Below, one piece after another: positions 18,160 to 26,033 of a stretch of 64,000 bases of DNA (position 1 is the stretch's first letter; every line of letters begins with the position of its first letter). The stretch is from Sulfitobacter sp. DSM 110093 (GTDB lineage: Bacteria; Pseudomonadota; Alphaproteobacteria; Rhodobacterales; Rhodobacteraceae). The DNA is taken from positions 3,221,501-3,285,500 of the forward strand of contig NZ_CP085167.1 in assembly GCF_022788715.1 (NCBI RefSeq), given 5' to 3'. The notes beneath the pieces are model-generated. The model did no database searches, had not been told where the DNA came from, and saw only the letters and a program-made list of their open reading frames with translations. The position numbers and the translations under genes are program-made.

Positions 18160-19157
18160 AGCGCCGCCAGCGCATCGGCCAGTCGCGCAGCACCTTGGCG
18201 GAAGGGATCGACCGCAGGCAGGCCAAGACGCTCTTCGACCTCGGCCAGATAGGCATCCGCCTCGGCCTCGGACATGTGGTAGGTGTTGACCGAAATGCCG
18301 ACGACCTTGCAGGCAGAGTTCGCCACATGGGCCAGTGTCAGCGCCACGTCGCGCACGGCCTCCATGCTGGGCAGGGAGTATTCCGGCAGGCCGCGCATAT
18401 GGGTCCGGGTCGGCTCATGGCAGAGGATCAGCGCATCGGGCTGGCCGCCGTGGATCAGCGCCATGGTCACGCCCGAGTAGGAGACGTGGAACAGGCTGCC
18501 CTGCCCTTCGATGATGTCCCAATGGTCATCATCATTGTCGGGGGTGAGATATTCCACCGACCCGGCCATGAAATCGGCGATCACCGCATCCAGCGGCACG
18601 CCTTCGCCGGTGATCAGGATACCGGTCTGGCCGGTGGCGCGGAAGGTGCTTTTCATGCCCTTTTCGCGCATCGCCTCGTCCAGCGCGAGGGCGGTGTACA
18701 TTTTCCCGACCGAGCAATCGGTGCCCACGGCCAAGACCCGCTTGCCACTGCGTTTCTTGCCGTCGGCAATGGGATATTCGACGCTGGGCACGCGCACGTC
18801 ATGCAGGGTTGTGCCGCTCGCCTTGGCGGCGGCGACCAGATCGGCTTCGTTGCGCAGCAGGTTGTGCAGGCCCGAGGCGATGTCGAAGCCCATGTTCAGA
18901 GCCTCGATCAGCACTTCTTTCCAAGCCGCGCTGATCTTACCGCCACGATTGGCGACGCCGATGACCAATGTCTCGGCCCCTGCCTCGCGCGCTTCGGCCA
19001 ATGTCATGTCTTGCAGACCGATGTCGGCCTTGCAGCCTTCCATGCGGAACTGACCGACCGCATTGTCGGGCCGCCAGTCCTTGATGCCTTGGGCGACCTT
19101 GGCGGACAGAGAGTCAGGCGCGTCGCCCAGAAAGAGCAGATAGGGGGTTTTGATCAT
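18156..19157 (-). CDS. dgcN: D-glutamate N-acetyltransferase DgcN (DUF1611)
   Basis: 333-residue DUF1611 protein; characterised DgcN enzymes acetylate D-glutamate as the first step of a D-Glu catabolic route. A P-loop-like segment, RVLAVGTDCSVGKMYTALAL (about 147-166), and LITGEGVPLDAVIADFMAG, WDIIEGQGSLFHVSYSG and ALILCHEPTR are family landmarks. The ATG at 19157 gives the usual start MIKTPYLLFLGD; an open extension to 19259 is not credible. First gene of the leftward operon, divergent from mcl1 across 257 bases that must contain both promoters. Confidence 0.92.
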   Translation of the reverse strand: MIKTPYLLFLGDAPDSLSAKVAQGIKDWRPDNAVGQFRMEGCKADIGLQDMTLAEAREAGAETLVIGVANRGGKISAAWKEVLIEALNMGFDIASGLHNLLRNEADLVAAAKASGTTLHDVRVPSVEYPIADGKKRSGKRVLAVGTDCSVGKMYTALALDEAMREKGMKSTFRATGQTGILITGEGVPLDAVIADFMAGSVEYLTPDNDDDHWDIIEGQGSLFHVSYSGVTMALIHGGQPDALILCHEPTRTHMRGLPEYSLPSMEAVRDVALTLAHVANSACKVVGISVNTYHMSEAEADAYLAEVEERLGLPAVDPFRQGAARLADALAAL

Positions 19158-19414
19158 GGCAAGCCTCCGGCATTGAGTTTGTCCGCATATTGCGCGCGAG
19201 AATACGCAAGTGCGTGGCGTTGTCGACGCATCTGCATGCAAATGCGCAGCATTTCCCACAAATTACCGCTGGTTGCGCAAAATTCGTGCGCTGCGCCGCA
19301 AGGCCACAAAAATCATCGAAATGCTGCGACTGCGAAAACCTCCTTGCGATTGGCGGCGCAATTTCATACCAGAATGAAGACGCATGATGAAACAAAATTA
19401 CCCATAGGTGCCCC
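19158..19414. promoter_or_regulatory. Divergent dgcN/mcl1 promoter region with TGC/GCA palindromes
   Basis: The region contains several short palindromes of one style: CGCA-AG-TGCG (19205-19214), TGCATGCA (19233-19240) and TTGCGCAA (19273-19280). The motif at 19322 is annotated separately. They could be sites for one regulator of acetyl-CoA or polyhydroxyalkanoate metabolism, but no consensus can be proven by eye. Confidence 0.4.
19322..19336 (+). promoter_or_regulatory. Motif TGCTGCGACTGCGAA upstream of mcl1 (shared with mcd)
   Basis: The 15-base word lies 78 bases before the mcl1 ATG and recurs with one change (TGCTGCAACTGCGAA) at 26890, upstream of mcd, the other ethylmalonyl-CoA pathway gene in the window. 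Same orientation relative to the gene in both cases. Confidence 0.5.
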
Positions 19415-20374
19415 ATGAGCTTCCGCATTCAGCCTGCCGCCCCTGCCCGCCCGAACCGCTGCCAATTGTTCGGCCCCGGCTCCCGCCCGGCGATCTTTGA
19501 AAAGATGGCGGCCTCGGATGCCGATGTGATCAACCTTGACCTCGAAGACAGCGTCGCGCCCTCGGACAAAGACAGCGCGCGCGCCAATATCATCAAGGCG
19601 ATCTCGGAGATCGACTGGGGCAAGAAGACGCTTTCGGTCCGGATCAACGGGTTGGACACGCCCTATTGGTATCGTGACGTGGTGGAGCTGCTGGAACAGG
19701 CCGGGCCGCGCCTTGATCAGATCATGATCCCCAAGGTGGGCTGCGCGGCGGATGTCTATGCCGTCGACGCGCTGGTGACGGCGGTCGAGACCGCCAAGGG
19801 GCGCGAGAAGAAGATCAGCTTTGAAGTCATCATCGAATCCGCCGCTGGCATCGCCCATGTGGAAGAGATCGCCGCGTCTTCTCCGCGCTTGCAGGCAATG
19901 TCGCTGGGAGCTGCGGATTTCGCGGCCTCCATGGGCATGCAGACCACCGGGATCGGCGGTACGCAGGAGAACTATTACATGCAGCGCGGTGAGCAGAAGC
20001 ATTGGTCCGACCCATGGCACTGGGCGCAGGCCGCCATCGTCGCCGCCTGCCGCACCCATGGCGTACTGCCGGTCGACGGGCCCTTTGGCGATTTTTCGGA
20101 TGACGAGGGTTTCCGCGCGCAGGCGCGGCGGTCGGCGACATTGGGTATGGTGGGCAAATGGGCGATCCACCCCAAACAGGTCGCGCTGAGCAACGAGGTT
20201 TTCACGCCCTCCGAAGAGGCCGTGGCCGAGGCGCGGGAGATTCTCGCGGCGATGGAAGAGGCCAAGGCGAAGGGTGAGGGCGCGACTGTCTATAAGGGGC
20301 GTCTGGTGGACATCGCCAGCATTAAACAGGCCGAGGTTGTGGTGCGGCAGTCCGAGATGATCGCCGGGGGCTGA
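19415..20374 (+). CDS. mcl1: L-malyl-CoA/beta-methylmalyl-CoA lyase
   Basis: Reversible Mg-dependent cleavage of beta-methylmalyl-CoA to glyoxylate and propionyl-CoA, and of malyl-CoA to acetyl-CoA and glyoxylate, in the ethylmalonyl-CoA pathway. The 319-residue CitE-like TIM barrel shows RCQLFGPGSRPAIFEKMAAS (about 15-34), the metal-binding VINLDLEDSVAPSDK, the Glu/Asp metal site SFEVIIESAAGI, and the CoA/glyoxylate loop GMVGKWAIHPKQ. ATG at 19415; a better-placed start was not seen. Monocistronic. The pathway's mcd gene lies 7.5 kb downstream. Confidence 0.94.
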   Translation: MSFRIQPAAPARPNRCQLFGPGSRPAIFEKMAASDADVINLDLEDSVAPSDKDSARANIIKAISEIDWGKKTLSVRINGLDTPYWYRDVVELLEQAGPRLDQIMIPKVGCAADVYAVDALVTAVETAKGREKKISFEVIIESAAGIAHVEEIAASSPRLQAMSLGAADFAASMGMQTTGIGGTQENYYMQRGEQKHWSDPWHWAQAAIVAACRTHGVLPVDGPFGDFSDDEGFRAQARRSATLGMVGKWAIHPKQVALSNEVFTPSEEAVAEAREILAAMEEAKAKGEGATVYKGRLVDIASIKQAEVVVRQSEMIAGG

Positions 20375-20390
20375 GCGACTGCGGCCAGCC

Positions 20391-20440
20391 GCCGGGGGCG
20401 CTGCCCCCGGACCCCCGCGGGTATTTGAAAAAGGATGAAG
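20391..20440. repeat. Interspersed palindromic repeat of Rhodobacterales type
   Basis: A hairpin CCGGGGGC-GCTG-CCCCCGG region (20392-20410) is followed by ACCCCCGCGGG and TATTTGAAAAAGGATGAAG. The GGGGGC/GCCCCC hairpin next to a TATTTGNNNAAGGATGAAG tail is, from memory, a recurrent intergenic element in this order. It may double as the mcl1 terminator. Only one copy is seen here. Confidence 0.6.
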
Positions 20441-20532
20441 TGGTAAGGGCGTGCGCTTGCCTGCTTGGCAAACCCGCGTTGCAAACCGGCGCGCGGCGCT
20501 CCATATACGAAAGCAACTAGCCGGAGCATGCA

Positions 20533-21495
20533 ATGACCCAATATCTGGATTTCGAAAAACCACTGGCCGAGATTGAAGGCAAGGCGGAAGAGCTGCGGGC
20601 GCTGGCCCGGTCCAACGAAGAGATGGACATCACCGACGAGGCCCGCGCGCTGGATAAAAAAGCCGCTGGGATGCTGGAAGACCTCTATGGGTCGCTGACG
20701 CCTTGGCGCAAATGCCAAGTGGCGCGTCACCCCGAACGTCCACATTGTAGAGATTACATCGAAGCGCTGTTTACCGAGTTCACACCGCTGGCCGGGGATC
20801 GCAACTTTGCTGACGATCTGGCCGTGATGGGTGGGCTGGCACGTTTTAATGACAAGCCGGTCATGGTTATCGGCCATGAAAAGGGCAATGATACCAAAAG
20901 CCGGATCGAGCGAAACTTTGGCATGGCCCGCCCTGAGGGTTATCGCAAAGCGGTGCGTTTGATGGAATTGGCCGACAAATTTAATCTGCCCGTTGTCACC
21001 ATCGTGGACACGCCGGGTGCTTATCCGGGCAAGGGTGCCGAAGAGCGCGGCCAATCCGAAGCGATTGCCCGTTCGACCGAGAAATGCCTGCAGATCGGTG
21101 TACCGTTGATCAGCGTGATCGTCGGCGAGGGTGGCTCTGGCGGGGCGGTGGCTTTTGCCACGGCGAACCGCGTCGCAATGTTGGAGCATTCGGTCTATTC
21201 CGTCATCACGCCCGAAGGCTGTGCGTCGATCCTGTGGAAAGACAGCGAAAAGATGCGCGAAGCCGCCGAGCAGATGCGCCTGACCGCCGAAGAGCTTAAG
21301 ACCCTTGGCGTGATTGATCAGATCATTCCTGAGCCGATGGGCGGCGCGCATCGTCATGCTGCGCAATCCATCAAGGCCGTAGGCAAAGCGATTGAGACGA
21401 TGCTTAAAGACCTTGACGGTAAAGATGGCAAAACGCTGGTCAAAGACCGCCGGACCAAGTTCCTTGAGATGGGCCGCAAGGGTCTGGCGGCCTAG
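20533..21495 (+). CDS. accA: Acetyl-CoA carboxylase carboxyltransferase subunit alpha
   Basis: Alpha chain of the carboxyltransferase that makes malonyl-CoA for fatty acid synthesis, working with AccD. The 320-residue protein has the N-terminal helical [63 protein letters not shown] (residues near the acetyl-CoA site), [20 protein letters not shown] and [15 protein letters not shown]. Full length. It ends with a 4-base overlap with the convergent GNAT gene. Confidence 0.97.
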   Translation: MTQYLDFEKPLAEIEGKAEELRALARSNEEMDITDEARALDKKAAGMLEDLYGSLTPWRKCQVARHPERPHCRDYIEALFTEFTPLAGDRNFADDLAVMGGLARFNDKPVMVIGHEKGNDTKSRIERNFGMARPEGYRKAVRLMELADKFNLPVVTIVDTPGAYPGKGAEERGQSEAIARSTEKCLQIGVPLISVIVGEGGSGGAVAFATANRVAMLEHSVYSVITPEGCASILWKDSEKMREAAEQMRLTAEELKTLGVIDQIIPEPMGGAHRHAAQSIKAVGKAIETMLKDLDGKDGKTLVKDRRTKFLEMGRKGLAA

Positions 21496-21938
21496 GCCAG
21501 ACGCCGCCGAAACCGCGGATCAGGGGTGATCTGGTCAAAACCGGCAGCGCGGTAGAAACTCTGCGCGCGCCGGTTTTGCGTACCCGTCCCTACAGTGACA
21601 TAGCTACACCCCTGCGCCTCAGCGTGCTCCAGCGCGGCCGCCACCAACGCTTTGCCTATGCCGCGCCCACGCGCAGTATCGCAGACAAAGAGATGGTGCA
21701 GGTCCATGCCCCTTGCGCCGAATTGCAACTGCGTCTGGGGGCAGAGCGCGGCATATCCATGCAGTCCCGTCGCACCTTCGGCCACTAACAGCGTCACCCA
21801 AGGGGCTTCGCCGAGGCAGTCACGTTCCAGCGCGGCCAATGTCAGCGTGGCCGCGTCGCCGTGGTAGGCGGCCAGCGCATGGGCCAGATCAAGAACCATT
21901 GGTAAGTCGGATTTAACAGCAGGTCGAATGGGGGGCAT
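21492..21938 (-). CDS. GNAT family N-acetyltransferase
   Basis: 148-residue single-domain acetyltransferase. The acetyl-CoA binding motif A is clear in [20 protein letters not shown] (about 82-101), followed by motif B with [22 protein letters not shown] (about 117-138). The substrate is unknown. The ATG at 21938 follows AAAGAGAG. It converges on accA with a 4-base overlap and has no operon partner. Confidence 0.87.
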   Translation of the reverse strand: MPPIRPAVKSDLPMVLDLAHALAAYHGDAATLTLAALERDCLGEAPWVTLLVAEGATGLHGYAALCPQTQLQFGARGMDLHHLFVCDTARGRGIGKALVAAALEHAEAQGCSYVTVGTGTQNRRAQSFYRAAGFDQITPDPRFRRRLA

Positions 21939-22120
21939 ATTGTCTCTCTTTGTGGTTACCACAGGGAGACAAGCAAAGCCGCGCTGTGGCGGCTTGGGGG
22001 TATAGGAAAAGGGCCGCGCCGATTAGGAGCGGGGATAATAGACTGTTTTGAGGCAGGTCTGTTCCATGGCTATGTCATGCGCTTGTGCCGACCGGCTGTC
22101 AAGCGGAGGCTAAGCCTGGA

Positions 22121-22771
22121 TTAGCTTGCCAGCATCCGCAGGCCTTGGGTCACATCAGAGCGCACCGCCAGCCGCAGTCCCGGCTCATCCCCGGCGCGCA
22201 GAGCGGCGATGATCAGTCGATGGAAATGCGGCGGCTCTGTCCGGCGCAGGCGGCCATAGAGCGCGCGCATGGTGGGGCCGAGTTGCAGCCAGACGGTCTC
22301 TGCCATGGCGAGCATCGCAGGCGCCTGAGCGCGCAGATAAAGCGTTCGGTGGAATTCCAGATTGGTGCGAATGTAGCTGACCGCATCGCGGTGCGCCACG
22401 GCCTCGGCGATATTGGTGTTGATCGTCTGCATCCGTTCAATCAGCGCCATATGCGCGCGTGGCAGGGCACGCGAGGCCAGTTCAACCTCTAGCAGCGCCC
22501 TGAGCGCTGCCAATTCCTCAATCCGCTCGTTGCTGAGTTCGGGCGTAGAGATGCGCCCCGAGGTCGACATTGTCAGTGCCCCCTCTGCCGCGAGCCGCCG
22601 CACCGCTTCGCGGGCGGGCGTCATCGAGACCTCGTATTCCTTGCCAATACCGCGCAGGGTGAGCGCATGACCGGGCGGCAGATCGCCATGCATGATCCGC
22701 GCGCGTAGGCGGCGGTAGACACGATCATGGGCCAGCGGCGTGGCCTCGACAGGGCGGGGGCTGAGGTTCAT
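22121..22771 (-). CDS. GntR family transcriptional regulator (FadR/FCD type)
   Basis: 216-residue regulator: N-terminal winged helix (about 10-75, HDRVYRRLRARIMHGDLPPG and YEVSMTPAREAVRRLAAEGAL) and a C-terminal all-helical FCD effector domain (about 85-205) with metal-ligand histidines in LEFHRTLYLRAQ and the end FHRLIIAALRAGD. The ATG at 22771 gives the normal length; the frame is open to 22876. A perfect 12-base palindrome just upstream is a likely autoregulatory operator. Divergent from a Dabb protein and pabB. The ligand is unknown. Confidence 0.9.
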   Translation of the reverse strand: MNLSPRPVEATPLAHDRVYRRLRARIMHGDLPPGHALTLRGIGKEYEVSMTPAREAVRRLAAEGALTMSTSGRISTPELSNERIEELAALRALLEVELASRALPRAHMALIERMQTINTNIAEAVAHRDAVSYIRTNLEFHRTLYLRAQAPAMLAMAETVWLQLGPTMRALYGRLRRTEPPHFHRLIIAALRAGDEPGLRLAVRSDVTQGLRMLAS

Positions 22772-22778
22772 GATGCGC

Positions 22779-22790
22779 TTGTGATCACAA
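22779..22790. promoter_or_regulatory. Palindrome TTGTGATCACAA, likely GntR operator
   Basis: Perfect 12-base inverted repeat, 8 bases before the gntR-type start codon and about 105 bases before the divergent Dabb gene. TTGT-N4-ACAA fits the operator style of FadR-subfamily GntR proteins. Placed where binding would block the regulator's own ribosome binding site or promoter. Confidence 0.6.
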
Positions 22791-22896
22791 ATGAGCCACC
22801 CGTCAAGCGCGGCATTTTGAGACCACGGGCCAATCACCCGTTGTCGCGGCCCCTGAGGCGATTTATCGGGGTTCAAACCGCTAAAGGAGATGCGCC

Positions 22897-23190
22897 TTGA
22901 CCAAACGAAATTTCATCCGCCATGTGGTCTTTTTCTCAGCTAAAGACCCAAAGGACATTCCCACCATCGTAGCGGGGCTTTGGAAACTGGCCGATATCCC
23001 CCACTCAACAACTTTCGAAATCTGTGAGAACACTCGTGTTGATGCGCTGTCAGGGGACGTGGATGTGGTGGTTTACGCCGAGTTCCCCGATGCGGAGGCA
23101 CTTGCCGCCTATAAGGCGCATCCGATCTATCAAGAATCCATCGACATCGTGCGCCCCCTACGCGACATACGCATGCCTGCGGACTTTTAA
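22897..23190 (+). CDS. Dabb (stress-responsive alpha/beta barrel) domain protein
   Basis: 97-residue ferredoxin-like fold of the Dabb family: IRHVVFFSAKDPKDIPTIVA at the start, DVVVYAEFPDAEALAAYKAH in the middle and a short C-terminal strand. Family members form dimeric barrels and act in stress response or as small enzymes; the role here is unknown. The start is TTG, supported by AAAGGAG 8 bases upstream and by the absence of a suitable ATG. pabB begins 8 bases after its stop, so the two are probably co-transcribed. Confidence 0.83.
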   Translation: MTKRNFIRHVVFFSAKDPKDIPTIVAGLWKLADIPHSTTFEICENTRVDALSGDVDVVVYAEFPDAEALAAYKAHPIYQESIDIVRPLRDIRMPADF

Positions 23191-23198
23191 GGCGCGAG

Positions 23199-24320
23199 AT
23201 GTCTGACCTCTGCGTCCTCTTTGACACCGGCCCGCTGGGGCAAGGAACGGCCTTTCGAGCGCCGCAGCGGATCATCAGCGCGCAGTCGCCCGAGGACGTG
23301 CCCACAGCCTTTGACGCGCTCGAAAAAGCGCAGGCAGAGGGCGCGTGGCTGGCGGGCTATGCAAGCTATGAGTTGGGCTACCTCGGGTCGACGAAACTGA
23401 GTGATTTGATGCCTGCCAAGCGCGGGCTGCCCTTGTTGCACTTCGGGGTGTTTGAGGGGCCGGAGCCGCACAGCTTTAAGGATGACGCGGGCGCGGCCAG
23501 TCTATCGGCCCTAACCCCGGATTGGGACTTTGCCCAATATGAAGCCGCCTTTGTGCAGGTGCAGGATTTCATCACTGCCGGGGATATTTATCAGGCCAAT
23601 CTGACCTTCGGGTTGGAGGGTCGCTATAGTGGCACGCCTGCCGCCCTTTATGCCCGACTTCGCCAGCGCCAGCAGGTTGAGCATGGCGCATTTGTTGACC
23701 TTGGGGGGCCAGTGTTGCTGTCACGCTCGCCCGAGTTGTTCTTTGCGCTGACTGCCGATGGCCACCTGACCGCGCGTCCGATGAAGGGCACCGCGCGGCG
23801 CGGGCAAGATGCTGTTGAGGATGCCAAGCTGCGCGCCGACCTCGTCGCTTCGGAAAAGAACATGGCGGAAAACCTGATGATCGTTGATCTGCTCCGCAAC
23901 GACATAAGCCGGATTGCAGAGGTGGGCAGCGTTGAGGTGCCGAAGCTGTTCGAGATCGAGACCTATGATACCCTGCATCAGATGACTTCGCGCATCACAG
24001 CACAGGTTTTGCCGGGGACGCGCCTGACAGATATTTTCCACGCGCTTTTCCCCTGTGGCTCCATCACCGGTGCGCCCAAGATCCGCGCCATGCAAATCTT
24101 GCGCGCGTTAGAACCTGCTCCACGCGATGCCTATTGCGGCGCTGTTGGCTGGGTTGCGCCCTCAGGGGCGATGCAGTTCAACGTGGCGATTCGCACCGCA
24201 ACTTGCCACGCCGATGGACGGCTGCGGCTGAATGTAGGTGGTGGTGTAGTACATGACAGCACTGCCGAGGATGAATATGCCGAGGCGCTGCTAAAGGCAC
24301 GGTTCGCGACCCTGCCCTAG
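23199..24320 (+). CDS. pabB: Aminodeoxychorismate synthase component I
   Basis: Converts chorismate and ammonia to 4-amino-4-deoxychorismate for folate synthesis. The 373-residue protein is the short PabB form: a reduced N-terminal domain (about 1-105) and the chorismate-binding core (about 115-370) with FITAGDIYQANLTFGLEG, RSPELFF, the motif RPMKGTARRG, NLMIVDLLRNDISRIAEVGS and FPCGSITGAPKIRAMQI. Neighbouring pabC (class IV aminotransferase) is often adjacent elsewhere but is absent here; the next gene is convergent and overlaps by 4 bases. Anthranilate synthase is a less likely alternative because of the PMKGT motif. Confidence 0.93.
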   Translation: MSDLCVLFDTGPLGQGTAFRAPQRIISAQSPEDVPTAFDALEKAQAEGAWLAGYASYELGYLGSTKLSDLMPAKRGLPLLHFGVFEGPEPHSFKDDAGAASLSALTPDWDFAQYEAAFVQVQDFITAGDIYQANLTFGLEGRYSGTPAALYARLRQRQQVEHGAFVDLGGPVLLSRSPELFFALTADGHLTARPMKGTARRGQDAVEDAKLRADLVASEKNMAENLMIVDLLRNDISRIAEVGSVEVPKLFEIETYDTLHQMTSRITAQVLPGTRLTDIFHALFPCGSITGAPKIRAMQILRALEPAPRDAYCGAVGWVAPSGAMQFNVAIRTATCHADGRLRLNVGGGVVHDSTAEDEYAEALLKARFATLP

Positions 24321-25018
24321 AACCGATAACGATGCAGCGCCCCGCCATGGTCGCGCAGCCATTGGCGGGGGGCCTGATAATCACCGTAAATCCGCGTGAC
24401 CTCGGCCCAGAACGCCGGGGAATGATTCATCTGCGCCAGATGGGCGACCTCATGGGCGGCGACGTAATCCAGCACTTCGGGCGGTGTCATGATCAGCCGC
24501 CATGAGAACATCAGCCCACCATCACTGGTGCACGATCCCCAGCGGGAACGCGTATCGCGCAGGGTGATCCGATTGTAGGACTTACCGAGCAATGCGGCGT
24601 AATCGTCGCAGGCGACAGCCAACCGGTCCCGCGCCACTTCGCGCAGATGTGCCGCAAGCCGTTTGCCGATGCTGTCTTCCGGGCCGGGCACGAAAATCTC
24701 TTCTGGGCCGATCCGCACGCCCCTCCCGTGTAGGTCACGCCCCTGCCCGCTGCGCACCATGAGTACCTTACCGCCCACCGGCACCTCTGCCCCCGAGCCG
24801 ACAATCACGTCTTCGCCCCGCGCGGCAAGGTGTTGGCGAATCCAGCCTTGCTTGGTCTCGGCAAAGGCCAGCGCTTCACGCTCGGCCAGGCGTTTGGGCA
24901 TGGTCAGCGTCACCCGCCCGTCCAACTGCGAAATACGTAAAGAGATGCGCCGGGCACGGGCCGAACGGCGCAAGATCAACGGAATCGGCGGGTTGCCGGG
25001 CAGCACAGGGTCTTTCAT
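24317..25018 (-). CDS. YgjP/SprT-like metal-dependent hydrolase
   Basis: 233-residue member of the YgjP-like (M48-related) metallopeptidase family. The zinc motif is present as VAAHEVAHLAQMNHSPAFW (about 187-205), with the HEVAH core and a third ligand histidine 8 residues on. The family block LRDTRSRWGSCTSDGGLMFS (about 153-172) precedes it. The N-terminal half is basic and has no signal peptide. Function is unproven in the family. It overlaps pabB by 4 bases in convergent orientation. Confidence 0.9.
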   Translation of the reverse strand: MKDPVLPGNPPIPLILRRSARARRISLRISQLDGRVTLTMPKRLAEREALAFAETKQGWIRQHLAARGEDVIVGSGAEVPVGGKVLMVRSGQGRDLHGRGVRIGPEEIFVPGPEDSIGKRLAAHLREVARDRLAVACDDYAALLGKSYNRITLRDTRSRWGSCTSDGGLMFSWRLIMTPPEVLDYVAAHEVAHLAQMNHSPAFWAEVTRIYGDYQAPRQWLRDHGGALHRYRF

Positions 25019-25129
25019 TACCGGAGCAACGTCCCTAGATAGAGGCCAAAGCCTTTGACAGTGCCCCCCTCATATGGCACTTGGCCGGAATCATCTACAC
25101 GCAACAGCAATATTATAAAGGGGTGTTTC

Positions 25130-25459
25130 ATGCCCAACGAAGAATGGGGAACCAAGCGCCTGTGCCCCACTACGGGCAAGCGCTTCTATGACCTCAATAA
25201 GAATCCGATCATCAGCCCCTACACGGGCGAAGAGGTCGCGGTCGACAACTCCAAGTCCCGCATGATCGCGGCAGATGCCGAGGATGCGGTCACAGCCAAA
25301 GCCAAGAAAGGCGATAAGGCAGACGACGATTCCCTCGTGGATGACGACGATACAGTTGATGTGGATCTCGACGACGATCTGCTGGACGACGACGATGACG
25401 ACGAGGATACAGTTCCCCTCGACGATATCGCCGAAGTCGCGTCAGACGACGAAGACTAA
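25130..25459 (+). CDS. TIGR02300 family protein with Asp-rich tail
   Basis: 109-residue alphaproteobacterial protein of unknown function. A conserved N-terminal block, MPNEEWGTKRLCPTTGKRFY then LNKNPIISPYTGEEV (1-38), is followed by an extremely acidic tail of Asp runs (about 66-109), which may bind cations or basic proteins. The ATG at 25130 follows AAAGGGG; an earlier start at 25055 is unsupported. Lies just upstream of tRNA-Ala on the same strand. Confidence 0.88.
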   Translation: MPNEEWGTKRLCPTTGKRFYDLNKNPIISPYTGEEVAVDNSKSRMIAADAEDAVTAKAKKGDKADDDSLVDDDDTVDVDLDDDLLDDDDDDEDTVPLDDIAEVASDDED

Positions 25460-25552
25460 TTAATCGGCGGCGGGTTCAATTTTCCGCTTGATCCCGCCGC
25501 CGCCAGCGCCTAGTTAGCGGCGCATAACGACCCGGATCACACGATCCACGAT

Positions 25553-25628
25553 GGGGCCTTAGCTCAGCTGGGAGAGCGCCTGCATGGCATGCAGGAGGTC
25601 AGCGGTTCGATCCCGCTAGGCTCCACCA
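25553..25628 (+). tRNA. tRNA-Ala (anticodon GGC)
   Basis: Complete cloverleaf of 76 bases with CCA encoded. Acceptor GGGGCCT pairs with AGGCTCC, including the G3-U70 wobble that identifies tRNA-Ala. D arm AGCTCAGCTGGGAGAGC; anticodon stem CCTGC/GCAGG with loop ATGGCAT, giving anticodon GGC; T arm with GGTTCGATCCC. Its last 31 bases are repeated 80 bases downstream. Confidence 0.96.
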
Positions 25629-25708
25629 TCACCCCCCTTTCTGATGTAAGATATGTATCGCCCGATAGAGAGACTGACTGACGCGCATCCGCTTCGCGGC
25701 TACTCTGA

Positions 25709-25739
25709 GTCAGCGGTTCGATCCCGCTAGGCTCCACCA
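25709..25739 (+). repeat. 31-base direct repeat of the tRNA-Ala 3' end (putative att scar)
   Basis: Exact copy of positions 25598-25628, covering the T arm, acceptor 3' strand and CCA. The rest of a tRNA is missing, so this is not a second tRNA gene. Integrases that use tRNA 3' ends leave just such attL/attR copies; only 80 bases separate the two here, with no integrase. Confidence 0.75.
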
Positions 25740-26033
25740 AGCCTTTTGCAAGGCAAAAGGCGTCGCGCGGCAATCGCTTCGAAGAAGCGATGAGAGTGCA
25801 GCGCAACAACCCCTACAAACGATACGACGCTATCTCGCAACTGCAAACGATGCTCTGCGATCAAAGTCTGTAGGCTACCCCCTGCCTACTGGTCGGCGAT
25901 CTGTCTCGCCTATTGTCACAATGCCACGCTCATGATGTGCATTGCCTAGGGCACACCAAACCTTTCCCAATCGCAAACCCATTGGGATAGGAGATGAGAG
26001 CCTGTCGCGCCTTACGCTCACGACCAGACCCGC
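25740..26033. other. Gene-free region with hairpins downstream of the tRNA repeat
   Basis: About 290 bases without a credible gene. It begins with two perfect hairpins, GCCTTTTGC-AAG-GCAAAAGGC (25741-25761) and TCGCTTC-GAA-GAAGCGA (25774-25790), and has a weaker one, CCCAAT-N9-ATTGGG, at 25966-25986. The first may terminate tRNA transcription. The rest may be residue of a former island or the 3' region of the leftward permease gene. Confidence 0.5.

Noticed and set aside
25709..25739. Second tRNA-Ala gene
   Set aside because: Only the T arm, acceptor 3' strand and CCA are present; the D and anticodon arms are missing, so it is a partial duplicate.
25564..25809. Minus-strand small protein with the repeated string VEPSGIEPLT
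   Set aside because: This is the well-known artefact from translating tRNA 3' ends; both copies come from the tRNA and its 31-base repeat.
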